NCBI GenBank assembly: GCA_903837355.1
Contig: CAILUI010000307.1
Span: 1-51,791, forward strand
DNA length: 51,791 bases
Direction: 5' to 3'
Origin: an uncultured Victivallales bacterium
GTDB lineage: Bacteria; Verrucomicrobiota; Lentisphaeria; Oligosphaerales; JAFGRS01
Numbering within the stretch: the first letter of the stretch is position 1; each line of letters begins with the position of its first letter. Positions 26,758 through 35,416 of this stretch are shown one piece after another. Below the pieces are notes generated by a model that had not been told where the DNA came from, ran no database searches, and worked only from the letters and a program-made list of their open reading frames with translations. Both the position numbers and the translations under genes were made by a program.

Positions 26758-29700
26758 TTGTGAGTGCAGTCGCGACCCCGAAGTACGAGGCTTGGCCACG
26801 GCCGCAACGCTCCATGAGAAACACACCAGAACAGCTTGCCGACCGGATTCGCGGCATCCTCGCGGGGCGGATGCCGCGGGGCGTCAACCCGGCCGAGGTC
26901 GCCGCCGAGTACGCCGCGCACTGCCGTCGGGCGGAGCAGTTGGTGGGGGAGTGCTGCCGGCTCCACCGCGGCGGGCAGTCTGCCGAAGTCGTGCGTACCG
27001 TCAGAGAATCGCGTGTCTTCGAGCTGCTGGCGGCACTCGAGTTCCCGGACAGCGAGCGTTGGCGTGAGCGCTGCGCGCAGAACGGCTGGGAGGTGCCGGC
27101 GCCCTTCAGCGAACGCGATGTCAATGATCTGAACGAGGGCTATGCCCAAGGCACTGACCTGGCCGGCCTCCTGGAGCGGCGAGCCATCGCCACCCATGAC
27201 CCTGACCATAAGGCCGCCGTAACCTGGTTGCGCAAGCTGCGTGAGAAGCAGCCGGGAAATCCCGACTGGGAGAGTGAGTTGCGCCAGGCCGAGGCCAGGC
27301 GCCTTGAGGAACTCGCCGTTGCCATTGCGCAGGCGATCGCCGCCCAGGACCGGCCGCGCCTGGAGACACTGCGCCAGGAACTGGGCGCAGACTGGCTCTG
27401 CCGCGGGCCGGCCGCGACGCTGCGTGCCAACCTCGGTATCGTCGTCTTCAGATATGCTGCCGAGGAGCTTGCCGAGGCCTTGGGCGCTGCCCGTGAGGAG
27501 GCCGTGCGGGCGGCGTTGGCGAGGGTCGACGAACAGCGCGCTGCCGGTGCTTTCACCGTGCCCGACGAGTTGGTGCGGCAGATCGATATGGCCCGTGCCT
27601 GGGTGGACGAGCGTGACCGTGAGCAGCGGAGCGCTAGGGAGCACCGGGAGCTGGTGGCGCACCTCTACGACAGCGTGCGCTCCGACCGCCAGAACCCCGG
27701 CCTGGCTGGGCTCTGGCAGCAGCTCCTGACCATGGAGCGTGAGGTCCCCCCCGACTTGTCACCCATGGTCAGCGGCGCCTTGGCAGAGCAGGAGGAACAC
27801 CGCCAGGCGGCGGCTCGGCGGCGACTCCTCACGCAGCTCGCGGCCGGTATCGTGGTGCTCGTCGGCGTGACGGCTGCTGCCCTCGCCTATGTGACCTGGA
27901 GCGGGGCGACTCGTTGGGAGTTCACTCTGGGCCAGGTGCTGGAGCGCCGCCAGGTCAAGGAGGCGCGCCAGTTGCTGGACGAGCTGACCTCGACCCACCC
28001 CCACCAGGCCAAGTGGATCGATGTCCGCGGTCTCGAGGAGCGCACGACTGGCCTGGCCCAGCAGATTGAGGCAAATCGGGAACGGGTCGCCCTGGCCACC
28101 GACCGCCTGCAGCGGGCCCGCGAGGCCGGCTGGAGCGCCGCTGACGACGAACTGACAGGGCTGTTCGATGATCTCGACAAGGCGCTGACCGCGGGGACCC
28201 TCGACGTCGATCCCCAGTACCGTGACCAGCGTGATGCCCTGCACAGCGAGTGGGAGACTCTCCGCGTGCAGCGCCAGGCCGAACTCGACAAGGCCTTCCT
28301 GGACCGGGTCCTGCAACTGCAGGGGAGCGTCGGCGCCCTGAGTGCCGCTCTGAAGACTCTCGACCCCGATGAGCTGAAGGCCACGCTGGCGGACGTCAGC
28401 CGACTGCAGGACGAGGCGGATGGTATCCTCAAGGCCGGCGACCGCGCCTCTGCCCACGTCAAGGCGCCATTGGAGGAGGTCAGTGGGACACTGCGAACGG
28501 CGCGTGAAAGTGCGGAATCCCGCTACCGCCAACTGCTGGCGTTGCGCGATGCCCCCACGCTGGAACGCTACTTCCAGGCGGCCGCCGAGTGTGCCGACAC
28601 CTGCGGCGATGAGACCTTTGCGAAGACCCTGGGCCGCCTGGCGGCGCTGGCGGATCACGCCGTGGCCATCACGGCCTATCCGGGAACCCGAGAGGTCGCG
28701 GCGCTGACGGAGGCGCAACTCAAGCAGTCCAGCGCAGGGATCGCCGAGAGCAACGTCTACTGGTATCGGCTGCTGGCCGACGGCATGGGGTCCTTGCGTT
28801 CCCACGACGAGAACAGCGCCGCCGTCAAGACCGCGCTCGGCGACTACCGGGAGAACGCGCTCTTCGTGCGTGCGTGGCAAGCCGTGTTCGCTCCCGCCGA
28901 TCCGGATGACAGTCGCAAGTGGAAGAGTCCTCGTTTGGGGGTCCTCAAGACGCCCCCGTTGGTGGCCTGGGCCAACCGTAAGGAGCACCTCTACTACGGT
29001 ATGGCCCTGGATGAGCTCTGCAGCGCCTATGCCGCCAAGACCGCGCGCGAGTCGCGGCCCGCGGGCGAGGCCACGACTCCACTGGGGCTCAAGGACGCGA
29101 AGATCGCGGCCTATGCACCGGCGCCTGACGACACCGAGCCGGCCTTCGAAGAGCTGAACCTCATCTACCTCGGCAACCGCATTCCCAAGCTCCTGCCGCA
29201 TTGCGTGTTCATGCGCGCCTTCCTGGGCGAGTACGAGGCCCTCGCCGACGCGGATCTGGTGCGCTTCCTGCTGCGGCAGGCCGGTCACCTGCACAGCGAG
29301 TGGGCTCGGCTCCGCGCCGCGGCCGATACCGACACCGCCCTGGAGCCGCAGGTCGTCCTGACCCTCATGACCGACTTCATCGGCTACGCGGAGCGCCTGG
29401 CCGGGCGCTGGTGCCTGCCGGCACGCCTGCGTGACTTCCAGGACGAGGCCAGGAAGCTCGACCTCAAAGGCTCCTGGCTGTGCAGTGCCTCCGCATCCTA
29501 CCGCGCCGAACGCAACGCCGTCGAGCACCTGCTCGAGAAGTTCAGCTTCCCCGCGGCAGACCTGGAGCAGGAGTATGCGCTCCGCCTCGCTGCCGCCGAC
29601 GCCTGCCTGCACCTGGGCGTGCAGTGGGCCGGGCGGACGGCCCTGCTGCCGCGCGAGAACGCCTGGGTGTTGCGCGCCCCGACCCCGCCCGCGGAGTTGT

Positions 29701-29972
29701 GGGTTCTGCGCGAGACCCGTGATCGGTCGCGGCTGGCCCTGCGGTTGGCGGTGAGCCGTGGCGCGGACGGCACGCTCAAGCCCGCGATGCCGGTTGACGC
29801 CTTCCGTCCAGGGGAAGCCCTCTTCTCGGCGGGTGCGACCAAGACTGCCGAGGAGGTTCTTGCCGCGGTGGCGCGTCTCCGCGGTGTCGATAGCGAACGC
29901 CTGCGCGACGTCCTCCAGCGCGAGGAGTACGGCTGCTGGCCGGCGCGGCAGCGGACGACAGGGGGGGACTGA
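26754..29972 (+). CDS. Large single-pass membrane protein with long helical/coiled-coil region
   Basis: 1072 residues from a GTG that overlaps the previous stop (GTGA). An ATG at 26814 (residue 21, MRNTPEQLADRI) is an alternative, and neither has a clear ribosome binding site. Residues about 20-355 are helical and Glu/Arg-rich; one transmembrane segment lies at about 358-382 (LLTQLAAGIVVLVGVTAAALAYV). Residues about 385-640 show heptad-like repeats suggesting coiled coil. The rest is mixed helical with a small C-terminal domain. No family was recognised. Position and size suggest a scaffold linking the cytoplasmic GTPase/GAP1 pair to the envelope complex encoded downstream. Confidence 0.7.
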   Translation: MIVSAVATPKYEAWPRPQRSMRNTPEQLADRIRGILAGRMPRGVNPAEVAAEYAAHCRRAEQLVGECCRLHRGGQSAEVVRTVRESRVFELLAALEFPDSERWRERCAQNGWEVPAPFSERDVNDLNEGYAQGTDLAGLLERRAIATHDPDHKAAVTWLRKLREKQPGNPDWESELRQAEARRLEELAVAIAQAIAAQDRPRLETLRQELGADWLCRGPAATLRANLGIVVFRYAAEELAEALGAAREEAVRAALARVDEQRAAGAFTVPDELVRQIDMARAWVDERDREQRSAREHRELVAHLYDSVRSDRQNPGLAGLWQQLLTMEREVPPDLSPMVSGALAEQEEHRQAAARRRLLTQLAAGIVVLVGVTAAALAYVTWSGATRWEFTLGQVLERRQVKEARQLLDELTSTHPHQAKWIDVRGLEERTTGLAQQIEANRERVALATDRLQRAREAGWSAADDELTGLFDDLDKALTAGTLDVDPQYRDQRDALHSEWETLRVQRQAELDKAFLDRVLQLQGSVGALSAALKTLDPDELKATLADVSRLQDEADGILKAGDRASAHVKAPLEEVSGTLRTARESAESRYRQLLALRDAPTLERYFQAAAECADTCGDETFAKTLGRLAALADHAVAITAYPGTREVAALTEAQLKQSSAGIAESNVYWYRLLADGMGSLRSHDENSAAVKTALGDYRENALFVRAWQAVFAPADPDDSRKWKSPRLGVLKTPPLVAWANRKEHLYYGMALDELCSAYAAKTARESRPAGEATTPLGLKDAKIAAYAPAPDDTEPAFEELNLIYLGNRIPKLLPHCVFMRAFLGEYEALADADLVRFLLRQAGHLHSEWARLRAAADTDTALEPQVVLTLMTDFIGYAERLAGRWCLPARLRDFQDEARKLDLKGSWLCSASASYRAERNAVEHLLEKFSFPAADLEQEYALRLAAADACLHLGVQWAGRTALLPRENAWVLRAPTPPAELWVLRETRDRSRLALRLAVSRGADGTLKPAMPVDAFRPGEALFSAGATKTAEEVLAAVARLRGVDSERLRDVLQREEYGCWPARQRTTGGD

Positions 29973-30865
29973 TGCGCGATCCAGACAAGACCGCCGCCGG
30001 GGTTCGGTCCGGCCCGCCGCCGGCCTTCTACTACGTGCGCTGGCAGGGCGAGACGACCGGCCCCTTCGATCGGGCGACCATCGAGCGCAAATGGCAGGCG
30101 GGCAGCATCAGTCGCCTGCATCAAGTCTCCAGCGACAGGAAACAGTGGCAGGCGCTGGGGGCGCACCCGGACCTGAAGCGGTTGCTCAGCCCCGCCGCAA
30201 CCCCGCCGCTGCCCCCGCCGCCGGCGGGGGACCCGGATGCCACGCCTGAGGAGGCCGCGGCTGCCTCTGCACGCGCCCCGCTGCAGCCCGTGTCAGCGCG
30301 CCTGTCGGTTCCCCCCATGCCGCCTGGCCTTCCCCCGCCCGTGCAGGCTACGTCTGGGCCGCCGCGACCGCCCGTGGCGCCAGCGGACCTCGCGGCGTCG
30401 GCGGTGGGCCCGGCGGCGTGGGGCCGGCGCCTGACGGCAGCCTTGCTGGATCTGGCGGTGTTGACCCTGGTCGGCATCTGTGGCGGGTTGCTGCTGCAGG
30501 CGGTCGGCCTGCCCCTTGGCGGGCAGACGCCGGCACAGAGGCTGATCTGCGGGCTGCTCCTGGCCTACTGCGGCTGGCTCTACAGCGCCGTTCTGGAGTC
30601 CTGCGCCTGGCAGGCCACCCTGGGCAAGCTTGCTGTTGGCCTGCGGGTGCAGACGGAGGCCGGCGAACCTTTGGACTTCGGCACGGCGGCACTGCGTGCG
30701 TTCATGAAGTTCGGCTCGGCACTCCCCGCCCTGGCGGGCGTGTTCAGTGCCCTGTGCAGCCCGAGCCGACAGGCCTGGCACGACCGCGTGGCCAGGACGT
30801 CTGTGGTGGGAGGCTTGGCTGTGCCCCGGGGGGGCCCCGGCCTCGGTGACGACAGCGTGCTCTAG
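29972..30865 (+). CDS. GYF_2-domain plus RDD-family membrane protein
   Basis: 297 residues. Residues about 18-72 form a GYF_2 domain (AFYYVRWQGETTGPFDRATI, KWQAGSISRLHQVSSD), a small adaptor fold. A Pro/Ala-rich linker (about 75-145) leads to an RDD domain: RRLTAALLDLAVLTLVG in the first helix, WQATLGKLAVGLRVQTEAG after the second, and RQAWHDRVARTSVV near the end. RDD proteins are small polytopic membrane proteins of mostly unknown function. The start shares one base with the previous stop (TGATG), so translation is coupled. The GYF_2 domain may bind Pro-rich segments of the neighbouring proteins. Confidence 0.85.
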   Translation: MRDPDKTAAGVRSGPPPAFYYVRWQGETTGPFDRATIERKWQAGSISRLHQVSSDRKQWQALGAHPDLKRLLSPAATPPLPPPPAGDPDATPEEAAAASARAPLQPVSARLSVPPMPPGLPPPVQATSGPPRPPVAPADLAASAVGPAAWGRRLTAALLDLAVLTLVGICGGLLLQAVGLPLGGQTPAQRLICGLLLAYCGWLYSAVLESCAWQATLGKLAVGLRVQTEAGEPLDFGTAALRAFMKFGSALPALAGVFSALCSPSRQAWHDRVARTSVVGGLAVPRGGPGLGDDSVL

Positions 30866-31047
30866 GGCGCGCCCGGTATGTCCGTTGTTCTATGTTCAAC
30901 GCATCATCAGGCTTGCCGTGCGCCCACATGGAGGGCGAGCGGCCTCGCGAGCCGCGTTGTCGGCGCCTTGGCGAAAGACAACGGTTCCGGCGGACGACAC
31001 ACTAGGGCGCGCCCGCGGCGCGCTCAGCGACGACAGGAGACGGAATC
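30862..31047. promoter_or_regulatory. Structured intergenic spacer inside the operon
   Basis: The only gap over 50 bases inside the operon. Its ends carry the same 14-base sequence CTAGGGCGCGCCCG (30862-30875 and 31002-31015), each containing the palindrome GGGCGCGCCC. Between them lie two hairpins: a 5-bp stem (30939-30955) and a 7-bp stem CGTTGTC/GACAACG (30955-30983). It also has an 11-base match (30874-30884) to the outer arm of the palindromic element at 19719. No sigma-70 promoter is evident. It may be an internal regulatory site, attenuator or small repeat insertion. Confidence 0.45.
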
Positions 31048-31959
31048 GTGGCAACGTATAGCGTGCAGCCAGGCGCGGGCAGCGAGGCGTCAGGCGAGAG
31101 TGTCGACCTCGTCCTGAGTTGGCGGCGTCAGGATATCGAAGCGCGCCTTGGCCTGAAGGCTGGGCGCTACACCGACACCGGGCTGGTCCTGCCGCTGGCC
31201 CTGGGCCTGTTCATCGGGGCGCTGTCCTACCTCGGTTTCTTCGCCGTCCGCGAGACGCTCCTGGGGGCCATCTTCCTGCAGCGCGGCTCGATCCCCTACT
31301 GGATCACCCTGTTCACCGGCTGGGCCTTGGGGATCCTCTACGTCAAGTACAGCAAGTTGAAGCTCCAGCGCCAGGCCCTGCGCCTCCCCATCATCCCGCC
31401 GGCGCGGGATTTCATCCTGGCACCGCGTACCGCGCCGCTGGTGCTGCGCCGCATCTACGGCATGGTCGATAACCCGCAGCACTTCATGGTCCTGAACCGC
31501 ATCGAGACCGCCCTGTCGAATCTGAAGAACATCGGGCACATCGCCGACGTCTCCCAGATCCTGACCACGCAGGCCGCCAACGACGAGGACCGCATGGTGT
31601 CCAGCTACTCCCTGACCAAGGGCTTCATCTGGGGGACGCCGGTGCTGGGCTTCATCGGCACCGTCCTCGGTCTATCGGAGGCCATCGGTGGCTTCGGCGG
31701 CGTTCTCACCAAGTCCCAGGACGTCGCCGACATCACCTTGGCCTTGAAGAAAGTCACAGCCGGGCTCTCCGTGGCCTTCGACACCACGCTGGTCGGTTTG
31801 GTCGCGGCCCTGGTGCTGCAGTTCCTGCTCACCATGCTCATGAAAAAGGAGGAGGATTTCCTGCACGAGTGTTCGGAGTTCTGTTCGGTCCATATCGTTG
31901 GCCGGATGCGGCTGCTGGACACGAGTCCGCCGCCGGGGCCCGCGGTCGAGGGACACTGA
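31048..31959 (+). CDS. MotA/TolQ/ExbB-type proton channel subunit
   Basis: 303 residues from GTG 31048 (AGGAGA 8 bases upstream). Four hydrophobic segments lie at about 46-66, 83-99, 193-216 and 239-264. The conserved channel motifs are TPVLGFIGTVLGLSEAIGGF (197-216, Thr205) and AGLSVAFDTTLVGLVAALV (238-256, Thr246/Thr247). Family members form pentamers around two ExbD/TolR/MotB chains and conduct protons to power envelope work. The next two genes encode ExbD-like partners. It belongs to the same operon as the GTPase and Hsp70 genes. Confidence 0.9.
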   Translation: MATYSVQPGAGSEASGESVDLVLSWRRQDIEARLGLKAGRYTDTGLVLPLALGLFIGALSYLGFFAVRETLLGAIFLQRGSIPYWITLFTGWALGILYVKYSKLKLQRQALRLPIIPPARDFILAPRTAPLVLRRIYGMVDNPQHFMVLNRIETALSNLKNIGHIADVSQILTTQAANDEDRMVSSYSLTKGFIWGTPVLGFIGTVLGLSEAIGGFGGVLTKSQDVADITLALKKVTAGLSVAFDTTLVGLVAALVLQFLLTMLMKKEEDFLHECSEFCSVHIVGRMRLLDTSPPPGPAVEGH

Positions 31960-31961
31960 CC

Positions 31962-32756
31962 ATGCCAAGGCGCCGGTCAGATGAGGTACCCCTGAGCCTG
32001 TTCTCGTTTCAGGACATCATCACGTCCGTCTCGGGGATCATCATCCTTGTGGTGCTGCTGTTGGGCCTGAGTGTCGCCACCTCCGGCAGCTCCGGCGGGG
32101 CCTCTGGCACGCCCCCCACCGACCGGGTCCCTGACCGGAGTCCCGAGGTGGCGCCGCTGGAGAAGGAGTTGGCTGACCTTCGGCAGCAGTTAGCGATGCG
32201 GGCGAAGCCGCCGCCGCGGGCGAGTGTTCCGGCGCGGCCGGTCAGCGACCTCGACGCCCTCCGGGCGCTGCTCGCCAGCGAAGCGACGCTGACCCAGAAG
32301 CTCGAGGAGGCTGCCGCCACGCAGGCGGCCGCGCAGAGTGCCAACGCCAAGCTCAGAGACGAACTGCGGCGGTTGGAGGAGGAACTGGCCAAGATCCAGG
32401 CACAGAAGAAGGACTTGCCATCCGACCTCTGGTTGCGGCCGGATCAGCCCACCGATGCCCCCATTATCCTGGCCGAGTGCAGCCGGGACGGCGTCCGTTG
32501 CGCCCTCTGGGGCGAGAAGGGTCTCAACCCGATCAAGAGCTTCGCGGCCTCTGATCTCCGCGGTCGTTCCGGTTTTGTGCAGTACGCCAAGTCGTTGGCG
32601 GCTCGCGATCCGCGCTCCAAGCTGGTGCTGCAGCTCAAACCGTCCAGCATCAAGTACGCCATGGACCTGGTGCAGGACCTGCAGAAGGCTGAGGTCGCCG
32701 TGGGCTGGGATGCGCTCGAAGAGGGCCGCAATATCTTCACGAGGAGCCAACCGTGA
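31962..32756 (+). CDS. ExbD/MotB-like stator partner with coiled coil (first)
   Basis: 264 residues from ATG 31962, 2 bases after the channel gene. The short basic N-terminus (MPRRR) is followed by one transmembrane helix (about 18-40, IITSVSGIIILVVLLLGLSV) with an Asp at position 18 just at its cytoplasmic edge, where ExbD, TolR and MotB carry their essential Asp. A coiled coil (about 65-145) then leads to a compact periplasmic domain (about 155-264; APIILAECS, RSKLVLQLKPSS). It ends by overlapping the next gene by 4 bases (GTGA). It has no OmpA-type peptidoglycan-binding motif. The ExbD-like call rests on topology, Asp and context. Confidence 0.65.
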   Translation: MPRRRSDEVPLSLFSFQDIITSVSGIIILVVLLLGLSVATSGSSGGASGTPPTDRVPDRSPEVAPLEKELADLRQQLAMRAKPPPRASVPARPVSDLDALRALLASEATLTQKLEEAAATQAAAQSANAKLRDELRRLEEELAKIQAQKKDLPSDLWLRPDQPTDAPIILAECSRDGVRCALWGEKGLNPIKSFAASDLRGRSGFVQYAKSLAARDPRSKLVLQLKPSSIKYAMDLVQDLQKAEVAVGWDALEEGRNIFTRSQP

Positions 32757-33616
32757 GCAGGCGTCGTGGCGATGGTGGCGGTGTGGGCAGTCTCGAGATG
32801 CTCCTCGACACCATGTGCAACACCTTCGGCAGCCTGATCTTCATGGCCGTGCTGCTCGCCATCATCAACCAGCGGGTCAGCCACACCGTGCAGTCCCGGG
32901 CCCAGGAGGGCGTCAGCCAGGCGGATGCGGACGGCCAGGCGGCCCGGATCGCCGAACTGCAGGCCACCGTCGCCGGGCTGCGGCAGACGCTGCAGCAACT
33001 GGCTGAGCTGGAGAGCCGGACCACCGAGATCAAACCCCAGGACCTGACCGAGGCCCTGCGCCGACGCCAGGACCGTCTGGCCCAGTTGGAGCAACGCCTC
33101 AAGGAAACCGAGACGCAGCGCGCCCCCGTCAAGGATGAGGCCGCCGAGTTGCAGAAGCAGGTCGCGGAAACCAAGGACAAGGTCAAGCAGGCCAAGGACA
33201 ACCCCGGCCCCACCGCGCAACGCACGTTCTCGGTACCCTCTCTGCACGCGGTCGATCGCGAGCAGAAGCTGACCTGCGCGCTGAAGGCCGGCAAGCTCTA
33301 CCGCATCTTTGACACGCAGAGGTCCTGGCATGAGGCCCACGTGGAGGTCGCCAAGAGTGGTGAGGTGTTCGCGGTGACGCTCAAGGAAGGCGCCGGTATC
33401 CCGATCGGTCCCGAGGGCCTCGACAAGGCCCTGGCGGAGGTGTTGGCGCTGGACCCGGCCAAGGCCATGGTGATGCTGCACGTCGCTCCTGACTCGTTTG
33501 CCGAGTTCCAGTTGGTCAAGCGCGTGGTGGTTGACCGTGGCTTCGAGTACGACTGGGCGCCGTGGGAAGGTGCCTTGGTCTTCAGGACCAGTCGGGATCC
33601 CCTGTACGGGCAGTGA
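32753..33616 (+). CDS. ExbD/MotB-like stator partner with coiled coil (second)
   Basis: 287 residues from GTG 32753. Like its neighbour it has a basic N-terminus (MSRRRGD), one transmembrane helix (about 24-42, TFGSLIFMAVLLAIINQ), Asp19 in LLDTMCNTFG at the membrane edge, a long coiled coil (about 62-155) and a C-terminal domain (about 160-287). The sequence is otherwise different from the first partner, so the two probably arose from an old duplication and may act as a heterodimer within the TolQ-like ring. The translational overlap supports 1:1 production. Confidence 0.65.
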   Translation: MSRRRGDGGGVGSLEMLLDTMCNTFGSLIFMAVLLAIINQRVSHTVQSRAQEGVSQADADGQAARIAELQATVAGLRQTLQQLAELESRTTEIKPQDLTEALRRRQDRLAQLEQRLKETETQRAPVKDEAAELQKQVAETKDKVKQAKDNPGPTAQRTFSVPSLHAVDREQKLTCALKAGKLYRIFDTQRSWHEAHVEVAKSGEVFAVTLKEGAGIPIGPEGLDKALAEVLALDPAKAMVMLHVAPDSFAEFQLVKRVVVDRGFEYDWAPWEGALVFRTSRDPLYGQ

Positions 33617-33625
33617 GCGGAGTCC

Positions 33626-35416
33626 ATGGCGATGACGTATCACCACCCTGCAGCCGGCCGTGGCGCGACGCGGCGCACCCGCATCGCCGTTGGCATCACG
33701 GCCGTACTGGGGCTGTCCCTGCTGGTTGCCCTGCTCCTGACCCTCAAGGCTCCCCCGGACTCCGGGTACGGCGGCACGGCGGAGGGTGGCGGCGCCTTGG
33801 ACGGCAATGGCGAGAACCCCTACGCGGCGCGGTTCGACCGGGGCTCCGGGTCTGGTACCGGGGATGACGGTGCCGGCCAGGGCAGTGCGGGTACAGCTCA
33901 GGAGGGCGTCGGCGGGAGCCCCGAGGCCGAGCGTACCGACCGGGCCGCCGGGGGCGGTGTCGCCGGAGCCGCGGGCAGTCCCAGCGTCGAGGCGAGCGAG
34001 GACACGGCCGCGGCCGCAGCCGCGCCGGAGCCGGATGCCGCGGCCACGGTGGACGCCAGCGCCGCCCCGGAGACCCCGCCCGAAGTCCCGCCGGGCACAG
34101 CCAGCGCCCCGCCGCCTGCGGGGCCGCCGGTGGCAGACGTGCCGGCCATCGCCCTGGTCGACAAGCCGCCGGCGGTACATGACGCGCACAGGATCAGTAG
34201 CGAGCCCGTCGACCGGACGGCGACCGCCCGCGCCCCGCAGACCGCCGGGGGTGGGCCTTACGGGCAGCGCAGCGGCAGCGCCGGCAAGCGCGGCGGTGGC
34301 CGCGCCCGCGACCGGGGTATGACCGACGAGTCAGAAGCGGCCGTCGAACGGGGACTGAAGTGGCTGGCCAAGGTGCAGACGGCGGATGGGAGCTGGAACA
34401 TGGGGAGCCATCCCGTCGGCGAGACCGCACTGGCCCTGCTGGCGTTTCTCGGCGCCGGCTATACCCACAAGGACGGCCAGTATCGGAGCACGGTGCGCAA
34501 AGGGCTCGACTACCTGCTCAGCCAACTCCCCGGCCGTGGCGCAGCCGCGCGCGAACGGGTGAAAAGCAAGCCGCTTCGCGCTCTCGCTCCCCGTCCGGCT
34601 CCGGTTCCCGGACCGTCGTCGGAGGGCCGCTTCAGCGAAAGCACGTTCTACTCCCAGGGCGTGGCCACCATGGTGCTCTGCGAGGTCTATGGCATGACCC
34701 GCGACGCCAGCTTCAAGGAACCGGCCCAACAGGCGCTGAAGTGCGTCTTCGAGAATTGCGGGCCAGACGGTGGCTACGGCTACGGCGGGCCGGGCGACGA
34801 CACGCACGTCACCAGCTTCCAGGTGATGGCCCACAAGGCTGGCCTGCTGGCCGGCCTGACCAAGGCGGACGCGGGGAAGTGGCGGTCCAAGGTGCTGGGT
34901 TACTACTCGCGCGCGCTGTCCAGCGATGGTACCACGGGCTACACCTCGGCGAGTGGTGACGGGGGCAGCCCGCCGCCAGAGCTGCCGCGCGGCAAGCGCA
35001 AAGGCGCGGCGCCCGCGCCCGCGCCCATGCCCGCGATGCCGCCGGGGCTGCGCGGCGACCCCAGGGGCACGCGGACGGCCGTCGGGCTCTTCGTACGCAT
35101 GTTCCTCGGCTGCGACGCCGACGATAAGGAGGTCCAGAGGATCGCCAAGGTCCTGGACACGGTCGGGCCCCAGGTCATGAATGCCTTCCAGGTCTATGAC
35201 GGTTCGTACGGCATGTTTCAGGTTGGGGGCAGCCACTGGAAGGAATGGAACCGCAAGTGCCGTGACGAGGTGGTCGCGCTGCAGACCAAGGAAGGCGACG
35301 CCGCCGGGTCATGGTCCACGGGGCAGGGGATGCAGGGCGGCCAGGTAGTCAACACGGCGTTCTACATCATGTCTCTCGAGGTCTACTACCGCTATCTCTC
35401 GGTGAACCGCAAATGA
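33626..35416 (+). CDS. Membrane-anchored prenyltransferase/squalene-oxidase-repeat protein
   Basis: 596 residues. One transmembrane helix at about 20-40 (IAVGITAVLGLSLLVALLLTL) is followed by a long Gly/Ala/Pro-rich, likely disordered region (about 45-225). An alpha/alpha-toroid domain comes next (about 230-596) with repeats such as GLKWLAKVQTADGSWNMG and NCGPDGGYGYGGPGDDTHVTSF. The terpene-cyclase acidic motif DxDD is not complete (PGDDT), so a non-enzymatic or protein-binding role is more likely. Planctomycete-type bacteria carry many such proteins, often near TolQ/ExbD genes. It starts 9 bases after the second ExbD-like gene. Confidence 0.8.
   Translation: MAMTYHHPAAGRGATRRTRIAVGITAVLGLSLLVALLLTLKAPPDSGYGGTAEGGGALDGNGENPYAARFDRGSGSGTGDDGAGQGSAGTAQEGVGGSPEAERTDRAAGGGVAGAAGSPSVEASEDTAAAAAAPEPDAAATVDASAAPETPPEVPPGTASAPPPAGPPVADVPAIALVDKPPAVHDAHRISSEPVDRTATARAPQTAGGGPYGQRSGSAGKRGGGRARDRGMTDESEAAVERGLKWLAKVQTADGSWNMGSHPVGETALALLAFLGAGYTHKDGQYRSTVRKGLDYLLSQLPGRGAAARERVKSKPLRALAPRPAPVPGPSSEGRFSESTFYSQGVATMVLCEVYGMTRDASFKEPAQQALKCVFENCGPDGGYGYGGPGDDTHVTSFQVMAHKAGLLAGLTKADAGKWRSKVLGYYSRALSSDGTTGYTSASGDGGSPPPELPRGKRKGAAPAPAPMPAMPPGLRGDPRGTRTAVGLFVRMFLGCDADDKEVQRIAKVLDTVGPQVMNAFQVYDGSYGMFQVGGSHWKEWNRKCRDEVVALQTKEGDAAGSWSTGQGMQGGQVVNTAFYIMSLEVYYRYLSVNRK

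Noticed and set aside
27759..29612. 617-codon minus-strand frame
   Set aside because: Antisense of the large scaffold gene; no motif or ribosome binding site.
33626..35416. Active terpene (squalene-hopene) cyclase
   Set aside because: The repeat domain is present, but the acidic motif is PGDDT instead of DxDDT and a disordered membrane-anchored stalk precedes it.
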